Shown: positions 10,818 through 20,814, counted from the first letter of the stretch. The stretch: DNA of 64,000 nt from Thermoplasmata archaeon (GCA_021820525.1 JAKADM010000001.1:124001-188000), one strand, 5' to 3'. Notes: generated by a model not told the origin, from the letters alone. Program-made: numbers and translations.

Positions 10818-11789
10818 ATGAAATCCATGGACAGACTTGCACAGATTGATCCCATGATAGACTGGGAATCATTGAGACCTACGGTCAAGGAACTTTACAG
10901 GAATGATACTTAAAAAGGTGGAAGACCCAACAATTATGAGATAGTGATGATAAAGGCATTGTTCCTGCAGAGCATGTATAGTTATCCTGATGAAGCAATG
11001 GAGAGGGAGATGTACAATCGTATTGACTTCGGGAACTTCCTTCACTATCCGGAAATCATAACAGATTCCAGAACCATATGGCTTTTCCGAGAACGCCTCT
11101 CATCAACGGGAAAGGACAAGATCATATGGAAACACATTTGGAAGCAGCTTGAAGATCATGGCATCTCTATAAAGAAAGGAATAGTTCAGGATGCCACATT
11201 CATTGAATCCGATCCCGGAAAACATGGAAAGAAGAAACCACTCGTTTTTGTGGATCCGGTACCTGAGGAAATGACAAAGGTTGGGGCTGCATCGACAACC
11301 ACTGAGAAAAGAATAACAAGGGATGAGAGGAAAGACGCAAGAATAAAGGCAGCAGAGAAGAAAAGGTTGAGAAAGGAAGAACGCAGGAATGCGAAAACAA
11401 GAAGATCAAATGATGGTAATTGGACAAAGAAGAATTCAACATCGCACTTCGGCAACAAGCTTTATAGTGTACACGAAACAGTTCTTCCATTGATTAAGGA
11501 ATTTGTTGTCACCACGGCGTCACTGCATGACTCACAGGTTGATATAAGCATACCTGGAATTCCCTATTACAATGATAAGGGATATGCAGGTGCTAATCGC
11601 AGGAATGTTAACAAAACAATGGATAAGACATCTACCTCCGAAACCGCTTTGCAGAGGAATTTCACAAAACATATCAACGTAACCATGGATAAGGCATAGA
11701 GAGAGCATCACCTTACCATTGAACAGACAGGGAGAAATCTCAGGATATCAAGTAAACGTTCTCCAGAAGAGAGGCCATAGAGTCAATTC
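10818..11789 (+). pseudogene. IS5-family transposase pseudogene
   Basis: MKSMDRLAQIDPMIDWESLRPTVKELYRNDT* (in-frame TAA 10911-10913) KGGRPNYEIVMIKALFLQSMYSYPDEAMEREMYNRIDFGNFLHYPEI; ORF 10944-11699 in the same frame; degenerate 3' end. Confidence 0.8.
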
Positions 11790-12169
11790 AATGTTCCTCT
11801 GCCCAGGCTAAAATATGCTTACCATCATCACATTGAAAAAACAGGGTAAGATAGCTTAATCTATGGAAAAATAGGTAAAAGCAGAAAGAAATGGAATAAA
11901 AAAAGAGACAAACCAAGGATCATTCACGCATATTTTAACAAATTTTTGTAAAAAAGAAATGCATTCAGAGTTTGGACCTAGCAGTGTGGAATAATCATTT
12001 GTATATTGGGAAACGCCATTTAATAAATTTTGAAAAATAGGAAGAATTAAGTGATTGGGAAGGCAACAATTTATCAATATTAAGTGCTTAAAATGTGAGA
12101 ATGGAAGAAGTTTACAGAATATGGTAAAAAAAGAAATCTTCCATGGTCATAAGTTAATTTTTTCTCCTA

Positions 12170-13408
12170 TTATTTCCTGTAAAGAAGATAAAGTATTAAG
12201 CCGCCAGCAAGATAAAAGATGGAACTGGTTGAAAAGAGTATGTGGAAGGAAAGAATCTGGTGATTCCTGAAAAGGTAGAGGATAAATCCATATATGAGGG
12301 GAGAAATAGTCGAAGCTCCGGATAGAGAAAGATTGAAAATTGAAAGGTGCGTTCCTGCCTTTTTTGCATTTGCCAGATCACCTGCCAGTGCCATGGAAAC
12401 ACTGTAATAACTTCCATAGGATGCTCCTAATATTCCACCCAAAACAAGAAAAAGATCGTATGATCTGAAATATGGAATCATGAAGGTGGGAATGGCAGAA
12501 ACAGTTGCAGATATGATTAAAATCCTCATTCTACCTATTCTGTCGGAGTATCTACCCACAACTATGGAAGATACCGATGATAATGCCAGAATTAAAATCC
12601 CTGCAATTCCTATTAGAATTTCAGGGTTACTAACATTCAGTATCACCTTAAAAAAGTAAAACTCAAAGTAAGTCAGCCCCATTATTCCCATAAAAACAAA
12701 GAGACTTCCGGCTGTAAGAATTTTTAACCTTTTCTCATTATTTTCAATTTGCTGAACTTTTTCCTCCTGTTCCTCAATTCTTACAGGAATTTTCTTCCTC
12801 CTGATTACTGATAAATAGGACAGGGAACCAGTTGCCATCATTGCAATGGCAATGAGTATGACTGAAATAGAAAAGGGAAAATTAGTCAGGGAAAAGGATG
12901 TGATTCCAAAGCCTGCAGCAGATCCTATCAATGTATATAATCCATTAATCCCTGAGGATATTCCTCTTTTTTCACTTTCAACCGTTTCCGTGAGTAAAGG
13001 CTGGGTTGAGCCTATGGCAACATTGGAGAAGAACTGCAGGAGTGCGAAAGAAATCACTATTCCCGCATATATTCTGTAAAATGGTATACTTAGCAGGATT
13101 CCCGTAATGGACATAAATGAGCCGAATAGAACTATAATACTTCTCTGCGCACCCTGCATGTGCAGGTGATCCCCAACAACCCCTGAGGCAATGTTCCCGG
13201 CAATGGCCGAAAGTCCTCCGATGAAAGCGACAATTCCCAGATAAAGGCCTGAATAGATGAATGGAACCGCATTCTCCACCTCAAGGGGAAGTATAAGTGT
13301 TTCAAAAGATATCCACAGGTAGTTTGTGCCAAGATATATGGAATTAAATCCGAAAAGTGATTTGATCCCATTATTATTTCCGCTTTTCATCTCTTCACCT
13401 TTTAACAA
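12170..13408 (-). CDS. MFS transporter
   Basis: 412 aa, ~12 TM; SIVVGRYSDRIGRMRIL MFS loop motif. Confidence 0.85.
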   Translation of the reverse strand: MLKGEEMKSGNNNGIKSLFGFNSIYLGTNYLWISFETLILPLEVENAVPFIYSGLYLGIVAFIGGLSAIAGNIASGVVGDHLHMQGAQRSIIVLFGSFMSITGILLSIPFYRIYAGIVISFALLQFFSNVAIGSTQPLLTETVESEKRGISSGINGLYTLIGSAAGFGITSFSLTNFPFSISVILIAIAMMATGSLSYLSVIRRKKIPVRIEEQEEKVQQIENNEKRLKILTAGSLFVFMGIMGLTYFEFYFFKVILNVSNPEILIGIAGILILALSSVSSIVVGRYSDRIGRMRILIISATVSAIPTFMIPYFRSYDLFLVLGGILGASYGSYYSVSMALAGDLANAKKAGTHLSIFNLSLSGASTISPLIYGFILYLFRNHQILSFHILFSTSSIFYLAGGLILYLLYRK

Positions 13409-14665
13409 TCAATCCACTGATGGGACAATGTAATCCTTTGTCTTTGGTCTTCTCAAGGGAATCAGAAGGAAGATTGACACTATATAAAAGAGAGCTGCTG
13501 TTTCAAACATTACCGTAAATCCCGTAATATAGTTATGGCCATAATAGTTAAGGATAAGGCCAAATAGAAAAGGGGAAGCCGCTGCTGAACCTCCAACAGA
13601 TATATTGTATATTGCCATATATTTTCCTGCCCTGTCTATGGGAGACATATCGCTTGCAAGGGCCTTTGATACACTGAAAAAAATTCCATAGCCGAGGCCA
13701 ATGATGGTTCCAAGAAATATAAAATAAATAAGGTTGAGGTACAGAGGGATCATCACCATGCCTATGCTTGATATGAGAGAGGAGAAAAACAATATTTTCA
13801 ATCTTCCAATTTTATCGGAAAGGATCCCAAATATTGCTGTTCCTGCGGCTGAAAATAAAAGCACAAATATTCCGGAAATGGTAACAAGATAGGTTGGATT
13901 TTGGGCCAATAGCACAAACTTGAAATAGTACATTTCGAAGAAGCTCAATCCGCTCAGGCCGAGAAAAAAGGTGAAGGATGCAATGACAAGGGATGCAAAT
14001 TTCCTATCTATCCTCAGGGATTCAATAATGGGCTGCCCTCTGCTTCTGGTGCCGTGTTTTATAAATATTTGAGGCAGATCATCATGCTTAATTGTCAGAG
14101 TTGTTACAACTGCAGTTACAGATAAAACGCCTGCCATCACAATGAAGCTTAAGTCATAAAATCTTATGGATATGAGATAACCTGATACGCCAAGGCCAAA
14201 GGCATTTCCAAGTAGGGTAAATACGCCATTGATGCCAGTTGCAAACCCACGCTGATCCTCCTTAATGAGATCCCTGAAGAGTGGCTGATATGCACCGGAG
14301 GAAACGTTGGTTCCAGTCTGGACCAGAATATACCCCATGAGTATTCCGATGAAAGAGTTTTGAATAAGCAAATCGAGAATAATTGAAATTGATGCAAAGG
14401 CGCTGCCAAAAAGAATGTATGGACCCCTCCGCCCCCAAAGAAAACTGAAATGGTCACTTACTGTTCCAGAAATAAGGCTTACCAGGACACCAATGCTGAT
14501 TCCAATGGCGGCAATTATACCTACGGAGAGAGTGTTTGAGTTTGCGCTAATTTCTATCTGGGTAGGGATTATGAGAGTTTCAAATGCAATCCAGGCATAG
14601 TTGGTTCCCATATGCACAGTATTCATGAGAGTTATGAACTCCCCGCTTCTCTTTGTATATATCAT
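13409..14665 (-). CDS. MFS transporter (paralogue of 12170-13408)
   Basis: 418 aa; AIFGILSDKIGRLKILF, SDHFSFLWGRRGPYI. Confidence 0.85.
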   Translation of the reverse strand: MIYTKRSGEFITLMNTVHMGTNYAWIAFETLIIPTQIEISANSNTLSVGIIAAIGISIGVLVSLISGTVSDHFSFLWGRRGPYILFGSAFASISIILDLLIQNSFIGILMGYILVQTGTNVSSGAYQPLFRDLIKEDQRGFATGINGVFTLLGNAFGLGVSGYLISIRFYDLSFIVMAGVLSVTAVVTTLTIKHDDLPQIFIKHGTRSRGQPIIESLRIDRKFASLVIASFTFFLGLSGLSFFEMYYFKFVLLAQNPTYLVTISGIFVLLFSAAGTAIFGILSDKIGRLKILFFSSLISSIGMVMIPLYLNLIYFIFLGTIIGLGYGIFFSVSKALASDMSPIDRAGKYMAIYNISVGGSAAASPFLFGLILNYYGHNYITGFTVMFETAALFYIVSIFLLIPLRRPKTKDYIVPSVD

Positions 14666-14734
14666 GAAATTATTCTGGGGAAAATATGTTGGGGTAAGAT
14701 ATAATATTTGCTTAATATGAAAGCTGTTTTTACC

Positions 14735-15106
14735 TTATTTCTTCTTATTCTTTACAATATCCTTTGTTGCCCTGGCCTTTATGGAAGATATTACCTTTGG
14801 GATGTCTATGTTCATAGGGCACACCACCCCACATCCTCCAGAATGGACGCAGTACATGGATGGCCATGGATCTCTGTTAGTGATGTAATTCCACATTACA
14901 CCTGTTGGCCCTCCATATGGCGATTCTCTGGATATCCATTCCGCTCCTATGGAATTGTATACAGGGCATGAGAAATAGCATCTTCCGCATTTAATGCAAA
15001 GCAGTGCCTCCTTTAATTCATTATCCCTGCTCGCCTCCAATCTCCCGTCGTCCAGAAGGACAAGGTAAAAGTTTTTTGGCCCCGTTGCCGGTGATACCCT
15101 TTTCAT
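14735..15106 (-). CDS. LutB-type ferredoxin domain (C-terminal part of LutB)
   Basis: CIKCGRCYFSCPVYNSIG and CVHSGGCGVVCPMNIDIP; directly follows the LUD-domain ORF. Confidence 0.78.
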   Translation of the reverse strand: MKRVSPATGPKNFYLVLLDDGRLEASRDNELKEALLCIKCGRCYFSCPVYNSIGAEWISRESPYGGPTGVMWNYITNRDPWPSMYCVHSGGCGVVCPMNIDIPKVISSIKARATKDIVKNKKK

Positions 15107-15108
15107 TT

Positions 15109-15891
15109 CTATGTCTGCAGTTGAGCTTGGCCTGATGTCACATTTATGTAAGTGGGTGGAAATAATCCTGCGTTTGCCGATTGTACCATTACTTCGTCCA
15201 GTGCATCCGGAAGGGTTGGCACAATTTTATCTATCCCTGTAATTACAATGTGGGAAGATGGCAGTACCGTATCCATCCTTATGTTTCCCTCATTTTCCAC
15301 AAGAGTTACGGAACCAGTGTCAGCTGACACAGCATTTGCCCCTGTTATACCAAAGTCTGCATGTATATATTTATCCATCAGGAATTCCCTGACCGCTCTT
15401 ACCATGTCTTCAACGCTTGATTCTTTCCCAATTTTTGGATTTATTTTATGGATAAGTTTACCTGCCTCTTCCCTCTTAAGATCTATGGATGGCGCAACTA
15501 TGTGGGAAGGCCAGCCATCCTGAAGCTGAACAAGGAATTCTCCAAGATCTGTTTCCCAAACTTCATTTTTTTGTTTTTGTAAAAATTCCCTCAATCCAGT
15601 TTCATAGGCTACATTGGATTTTGAAATTACCACCTTTTTTTCGCTTCCCACAATTTCCCCTATTATTCTGTTTGCTTCTTCCTTTGTCTTTGCAAGGTAC
15701 GCCTTTCCCCCAAGTTTTTCTACGCTTTTAATGGTCTGTTCCACATAGAACTCCAGGTTTTCTATTACTTTCATTTTTCTTTCCCTGAGTCTTTGGGCCA
15801 GATCTTTGACATAAGGGAACTTTTCAAAAATCTCATCCACCTTCCTTGCATTATCTATTATGACAGGGTCAATGGTCTCTTCCCAGTTCAT
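15109..15891 (-). CDS. LUD-domain protein (N-terminal part of LutB-like lactate utilization protein)
   Basis: ADFGITGANAVSADTGSVTLVENEGNIRMDTVLPSSHIVITGIDKIVPTLPDA. Confidence 0.85.
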   Translation of the reverse strand: MNWEETIDPVIIDNARKVDEIFEKFPYVKDLAQRLRERKMKVIENLEFYVEQTIKSVEKLGGKAYLAKTKEEANRIIGEIVGSEKKVVISKSNVAYETGLREFLQKQKNEVWETDLGEFLVQLQDGWPSHIVAPSIDLKREEAGKLIHKINPKIGKESSVEDMVRAVREFLMDKYIHADFGITGANAVSADTGSVTLVENEGNIRMDTVLPSSHIVITGIDKIVPTLPDALDEVMVQSANAGLFPPTYINVTSGQAQLQT

Positions 15892-16811
15892 GAAACCACC
15901 TCTGCCAGATCATAAACTTTGGCAAAAGGCGAGAGGTTTGCATAGCAGAGTGGGCACAGTACAAGAATATTTTCATTAACTTTTTTTAAATGTTCAGCCC
16001 TCAGTCTTCCGATTTCATCACTCAATTTACTGTCTATGGGGCCCATTGGTCCGCCGCAACACATGGACGTTCCATTGGAGGTATATACCGGATCTTCCAC
16101 AAGAGAAAGACCCGCCTTTTTGATTATTTCCCTTGAAGAATGGTACATTCCTAAAAATCTTGAATAAAGGCAGGAATCATGAAGGACGAAATTGCCATCA
16201 CCCCTTGAATTGCCCATATATTCCAGATAAGTATTGAACGGTATATCAAACCCGGCCAAAGTTTTCAATCTGTTCAGTGCATTCGTTGTATGAGGATCTG
16301 AGGTTATTATTCTTCTGACCCCAAGCTCCTTAAATCTCTCTTTTAATTTAATCCCATATTCTATGAACTCCTCCCTGAATCCAAGTTCATAGAGAAGTGC
16401 ACCACTGTATGGTTCTTTCTCATAAAGATATGATGCCTCAATACCGTTTCTCTTCAAAATATTGTATATATTATTCAATATTTTTTCCGATCTCTGCATA
16501 TCGCTCCTTTGTGGTTTAATTAACTTTGAACCAAGGCTGGCGATTGTTTTGGAACCACCTGTAAGTCCAAACAGACCAATATACTTTTCATAGTATTTAA
16601 ATAGTGATGCCATTTGATACATGTGCGAGGTAAATATTATGGTTTCGCCGCCATTCTTTACTCCACCAGTCCTGGCCCATTCGGAAGAATATTTTAAATC
16701 GACCGGGAACGGAAGAAAGGTTTCCATTAAATTTCTGTAGAGAAAATCACCGACGATTTTTACATGTTTCTGGACCCTATCGTTCTCCATACATAATAAA
16801 CAATATTTCAT
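15888..16811 (-). CDS. LutA/GlpC-like (Fe-S)-binding protein with CCG-type motifs
   Basis: HDSCLYSRFLGMY, TSMCCGGPMGP; ORF listed to 16982 but its first 57 codons read through the tRNA-derived att repeat, so the MKYCLLCMEND start at 16811 is preferred. Confidence 0.75.
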   Translation of the reverse strand: MKYCLLCMENDRVQKHVKIVGDFLYRNLMETFLPFPVDLKYSSEWARTGGVKNGGETIIFTSHMYQMASLFKYYEKYIGLFGLTGGSKTIASLGSKLIKPQRSDMQRSEKILNNIYNILKRNGIEASYLYEKEPYSGALLYELGFREEFIEYGIKLKERFKELGVRRIITSDPHTTNALNRLKTLAGFDIPFNTYLEYMGNSRGDGNFVLHDSCLYSRFLGMYHSSREIIKKAGLSLVEDPVYTSNGTSMCCGGPMGPIDSKLSDEIGRLRAEHLKKVNENILVLCPLCYANLSPFAKVYDLAEVVS

Positions 16812-16910
16812 ATTAAAATTGTGAGCCTGATTTATATGGTCAATTAAAGGAACTCTTATAATAGTTAGGAAATTTTTTTCAAGAACATCATTGCGATCGC
16901 ACCTTTCAAT

Positions 16911-16957
16911 AAGAGCCGCCGACGGGATTCGATCCTGCGACCTCGTGCTTACCAAGC
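16911..16957 (-). repeat. displaced 3' half of tRNA-Thr (distal att site of integrated element)
   Basis: aagagccgccgacgggattcgatcctgcgacctcgtgcttaccaagc is a 47-bp copy of 22516-22562 with one mismatch; homology stops in the anticodon stem. Confidence 0.93.
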
Positions 16958-17738
16958 CGTAATTCCAAAAGTTTCGGAACATATTGACGCTTTAAACAAA
17001 TGGATGAATGGAAAGAAGTACACCGATGGGTATAAAAATCAAATAACAAAGTATCTAAGTGAAAGCCTCGACCTGAAACCCATAGAGAATAAGAAAGAAT
17101 TGTCAGAAAAAATCCTATCTGGAAGAACGCAATACATAAGGACAGTGGCTAAGGTTTATATCAATATCCTGGAAGATAACGAGACACTACTCAGCGAAGA
17201 TGCCGATTATTTCAGAAGGGCCATACCGTCAAGAAAAACATAGTCTGATGGCTTTATTCCTCCTGACGAAACAGTACAGGAACTATATGAGAATATTGAA
17301 AGTAAATCAATGAAGAGAACATACTCCATACTAGCAAAATCAGGCATACGCATAATGGAACTTGTGAAGATGCTAAAAGATTTTAAAAATAAGAAACTTG
17401 TAATTAGCGGTGAGCATACTAGATATCCTCCGAACTATTTTAGAGATCATAAGAAGGCTTTTTATGTATTTATGCAAAAAACGTTGGCCCTCTTTTCAAA
17501 GAACAGATATGAATGATGCTACAATATCGCATTACTTCAGTGAGTTAGGATTGGCAGCGAAATATTTAAGAAAATGGCATTACAGCTTCCTTATTTCTCA
17601 GGGGTTCCAGAAGGTGTTGCAGATTTTATTCAGGGTAGATCACCAGAATCTGTCGGTTCAATGCATTATCTGTCAAAGTTGAAACAGGCTGAGTTCTTGT
17701 ACCAAAAGATTGTGTGGAAGCTGGCGACTTTGCAATAA
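16911..17738 (+). pseudogene. archaeal SSV-type tyrosine integrase, C-terminal part, degenerate
   Basis: Frame open from the att (RPRAYQAVIPKVSEHIDALNKWMNGKKYTDGYKNQ...), in-frame TAG 17241-17243, SGIRIMEL (box I Arg), frame change to LAAKYLRKWHYSFLI, then GVPEGVADFIQGRSPESVGSMHYLSKLKQAEFLYQKI with the probable catalytic Tyr. Confidence 0.8.
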
Positions 17739-17892
17739 GTTAGCAGTACTACCGGCGAGAATTAATATAATCAATTTCCCTATAGATTATAGAGAGACTG
17801 TGGGAGAGATACAGTTTTAACGGAATTAACTCCCATGGCAGGTATATGGAAAATGAATATTCCAATAATACAGTGATTCAAAGTATTTGATT

Positions 17893-17922
17893 GACACTTT
17901 AATCAAGTACCAACTGTCCTTA
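17893..17922 (+). repeat. island motif copy 1 (ttaatcaagtaccaactgtcc)
   Basis: aligned without gaps to three other copies in the island. Confidence 0.5.
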
Positions 17923-17958
17923 CTTATCTCGCAAGGATTAGGCGCAACAAAGGAATTA

Positions 17959-18342
17959 TTATAGATCCGAGCTTTTTCGCGTCGTTATTTTTGAACTTGC
18001 AATCTTATGAAGTTTCAAGTCGTCAGCTACAAGATCATAACCCGATTCAATGGCGGATACGAGATACGATGAATCATAGAATGTCAGTCCCTCCTCCAGC
18101 GATAAATTTAATACTGAACTCAAGGAAGGAATGATCTGTTTCATGGAATCAAGCAACTCAAAAATGACATCACCGGCTTCCATCGCTTCTTTCTTTGATA
18201 TTCTATTTCTAACTTTATAATTTTTCCAAAGAATATTGCCAATTTCGTATTTAGCAAGTGGGATCGTTGCCCCTGAAATGAGAACATCATATTTGCCGCT
18301 TAGAAAGAGATTGAAAATTGATGAGGCATCCAGGAGGTTCAT
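17959..18342 (-). CDS. VapC-type PIN-domain toxin
   Basis: MNLLDASSIFNLF, ATIPLAKYEIGN, GLTFYDSSYLVSAIESGYDLVADD. Confidence 0.85.
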   Translation of the reverse strand: MNLLDASSIFNLFLSGKYDVLISGATIPLAKYEIGNILWKNYKVRNRISKKEAMEAGDVIFELLDSMKQIIPSLSSVLNLSLEEGLTFYDSSYLVSAIESGYDLVADDLKLHKIASSKITTRKSSDL

Positions 18343-18566
18343 CTTTCCCTATCTTCCCTAATATCTGATATTATCTCATCTAGCTTTAATTTCGATATCA
18401 TAGGTGCTACTCTCTTCATTTTCTCAATTAGTTTTTTATCCCTTGCTTTTTTGATTTCTTCCTGCACTGCTTTTCTAATAATTACTGTGGGATTTAATCC
18501 CAGTTTCTTTAATTCTTCTCTTTCTTCTTCTGTGATCTTTGCAGAAACTGTAGTATACATCTTCAT
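18339..18566 (-). CDS. VapB-type antitoxin
   Basis: YTTVSAKITEEEREELKKLGLNPTVIIRKAVQEE; overlaps the PIN ORF by 4 nt. Confidence 0.82.
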   Translation of the reverse strand: MKMYTTVSAKITEEEREELKKLGLNPTVIIRKAVQEEIKKARDKKLIEKMKRVAPMISKLKLDEIISDIREDRER

Positions 18567-18706
18567 ACTATAATATGAATTACAGATATTTCAAAGTTAC
18601 GTATATTACCTCATAATACAGCACATACCACAATTAGAGCCTATTGTTGCATCAATCACATTCGTAAGCCCATACTGGTGTCTTATATTTTATTTGTATT
18701 CACATA

Positions 18707-18735
18707 GAACATTAATCAAATCCCGACCGGTCCAT
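18707..18735 (+). repeat. island motif copy 2 (attaatcaaatcccgaccggtcca)
   Basis: near identical to copy 4. Confidence 0.7.
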
Positions 18736-18927
18736 AACTATCCTAACATCATTCGAATCTTAAGGGTTAACAATAATATTAAACAATAATACTAAATCCC
18801 GGAGACTAATTGATTTTTCATCCCAATAGATATGAGATATTTAATGAATTTTGCAATAATCCTTTGACAGACATAAATGTTATATATTCACTATAGATGA
18901 TCTATCTCTCGTTATAGGTGATAAATA

Positions 18928-19161
18928 ATGAAAAAACAAGATTTCACAACAATACAGCTAAAAAAAGATTTAGTATCAAAACTAAAAAAACTCAAGATGT
19001 ACCCGAGAGAAACGTATGAGGAAACCATAGAAAGAATGATTGAGAATGAGACAAAAAATGCCACTATTGATCAATACGACAAGTTTCTACACGAAACACA
19101 GAAACAAAAAATGAAAGAGCTCTGGGACAACGAGGAAGATGAGGCGTGGAATGAAGTTTAA
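18928..19161 (+). CDS. RHH-like antitoxin
   Basis: FTTIQLKKDLVSKLKKLKMYPRETYEETIERMIEN; overlaps the downstream MazF/PemK ORF. Confidence 0.75.
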   Translation: MKKQDFTTIQLKKDLVSKLKKLKMYPRETYEETIERMIENETKNATIDQYDKFLHETQKQKMKELWDNEEDEAWNEV

Positions 19162-19468
19162 TTCCGGGGACGTTGTAATAGCTAAAGTTCAATTCACCGA
19201 CACTTTTGAAATTAAAACCAGACCCGCAGTGGTACTTTTTGAAGAACTTGGAAATATTGTAATAGCAGGAATAACAAGTAACAAACATATGGATGGAATC
19301 CCATTCCTGAAATCAGAAGGAGCAGTAAAAGATAGTGTAATCAAGTTGAATTACATCTTTACCGTTTCAGAAAATATGATCTCTAGGATTATCACGAGAC
19401 TGAGTTCTGAGAAACAAAAAGAAATTTATAGCGGGATACTAAAAAAATTAAGGAATTTGAATGAATAA
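19139..19468 (+). CDS. MazF/PemK-type toxin
   Basis: FNSGDVVIAKVQFTDTFEIKTRPAVVLFEELGNIVIAGITSN. Confidence 0.78.
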   Translation: MRRGMKFNSGDVVIAKVQFTDTFEIKTRPAVVLFEELGNIVIAGITSNKHMDGIPFLKSEGAVKDSVIKLNYIFTVSENMISRIITRLSSEKQKEIYSGILKKLRNLNE

Positions 19469-19482
19469 TAGCAGTATTCCAT

Positions 19483-19513
19483 TAAAACTTTAACCAAATA
19501 CTGACAAGTCCAC
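19483..19513 (+). repeat. island motif copy 3 (ttaaccaaatactgacaagtcca)
   Basis: same spacing as the other copies. Confidence 0.5.
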
Positions 19514-19802
19514 TCTGTATTTTTCTGACTCTGCATGCAAAGGAAAGGATGGGTTTTTTCGCCAGACTTTCAGGTAGGAGGGCATGAACACTTAAAGATT
19601 AAGCCCATAGGCTCTGGCACTATCCAGGATTTCACTGTCAATGAACAAGCTTACTCTTTTTTTTGTGTCATTATGCGTATAGATACATACTGGAATACAT
19701 GAAATTCATGGTTTCATTCTGTTTGGTGAATTTTAACCTACATGAGCGGGAAGTCCCCCTTCGAAAGAGAGGGGATGAAAGCAATCGAATTGTCTATAGT
19801 AT

Positions 19803-20198
19803 ATGGAATCATTCAAGGATCTGAACATAAACAGTATGGTGAAGAATCACCATCTTGCAAAAAGCATAATCGATGCAGGATGAAGTCAGATTATACAGTG
19901 CACCATGTACAAGGGTGAAAGTGCCGGTGCTGTTGTTGTACTGGTATATCCCATGCACACATCACAGCAATGTTCAAAATGCGGAAACATCAGGCATGAT
20001 CTGAACCGGCCATATGGCATATACCACTGCAAAGTGTGTGGTCTCACATTAGACCGTGATCTGAACGCCGCAATGAACATCTGCAATATGGTACTGATAA
20101 AGATAGGGAGGGGCACACCTGAATTCACGCCTGTGGAGATTGGAGCTCTGACAGCAATGGTAACTTCGATCAATGAAACGGGAACCCCCCTGCGTTAG
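19803..20198 (+). pseudogene. IS200/IS605-type TnpB C-terminal remnant
   Basis: MESFKDLNINSMVKNHHLAKSIIDAG* (TGA 19881-19883) then SQIIQCTMYKGESAGAVVVLVYPMHTSQQCSKCGNIRHDL...YHCKVCGLTLDRDLNAAMNI. Confidence 0.88.
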
Positions 20199-20475
20199 CT
20201 GGGGAGGATGTTACGTTAGAATGAGGTAGAGCGATATGCCAAAAATTACTTTTAATTATTATAGTGGGAAAAATATAGGCTTATTGATATTTGGTATTTT
20301 AGCCATATCTGGCCCGGTTCTTTCATTCTTAATTCCTAAAATCATTTTTCCAGCAGAATCAAATTTTGCATACACTTCCCGTGTTCAGTTGCTTCTGCCA
20401 ATACTTGAACCAATCTTTTTCGTTATATGAATCACATTATCTATTAAAGTAAGAAAAGGCTCCTATCCCAGGATA

Positions 20476-20799
20476 ATGGAGAGAAAAAACAGGAATTATT
20501 TCAATGTAAATTTAAGGGGTATAGGCAGCAATCAAGATATGAACATGGATGATAAAGATAAAATACAATTTCTCGAAAGCAGAATAGAACACTACAGGGA
20601 ACTATCTGAATCAGACCCCTCAGAACTGCCTGAACTTTCCAGGAGACTGGTTACCCTTTCATTTTTGTATAAAGAAATGGATGAAAACAAATCAAAGGCC
20701 TATCTTAAAGAGGTTAAAAGTTTTGTAAGTCAAGAGAATTACCCAAATAATGAGAAAGGAAAGGAAGTTTCAGATTTCGTAAATAAAACCACAAAGTAG
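20476..20799 (+). CDS. hypothetical soluble protein (island cargo)
   Basis: 107-aa ORF, charged, no family recognised. Confidence 0.45.
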   Translation: MERKNRNYFNVNLRGIGSNQDMNMDDKDKIQFLESRIEHYRELSESDPSELPELSRRLVTLSFLYKEMDENKSKAYLKEVKSFVSQENYPNNEKGKEVSDFVNKTTK

Positions 20800-20814
20800 A
20801 TTGAAGGTAGTAAA

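Noticed and set aside
16812-16982. N-terminal extension of the LutA-like ORF
   Set aside because: These codons translate the att/tRNA repeat and intergenic DNA; internal ATG at 16811 is the credible start
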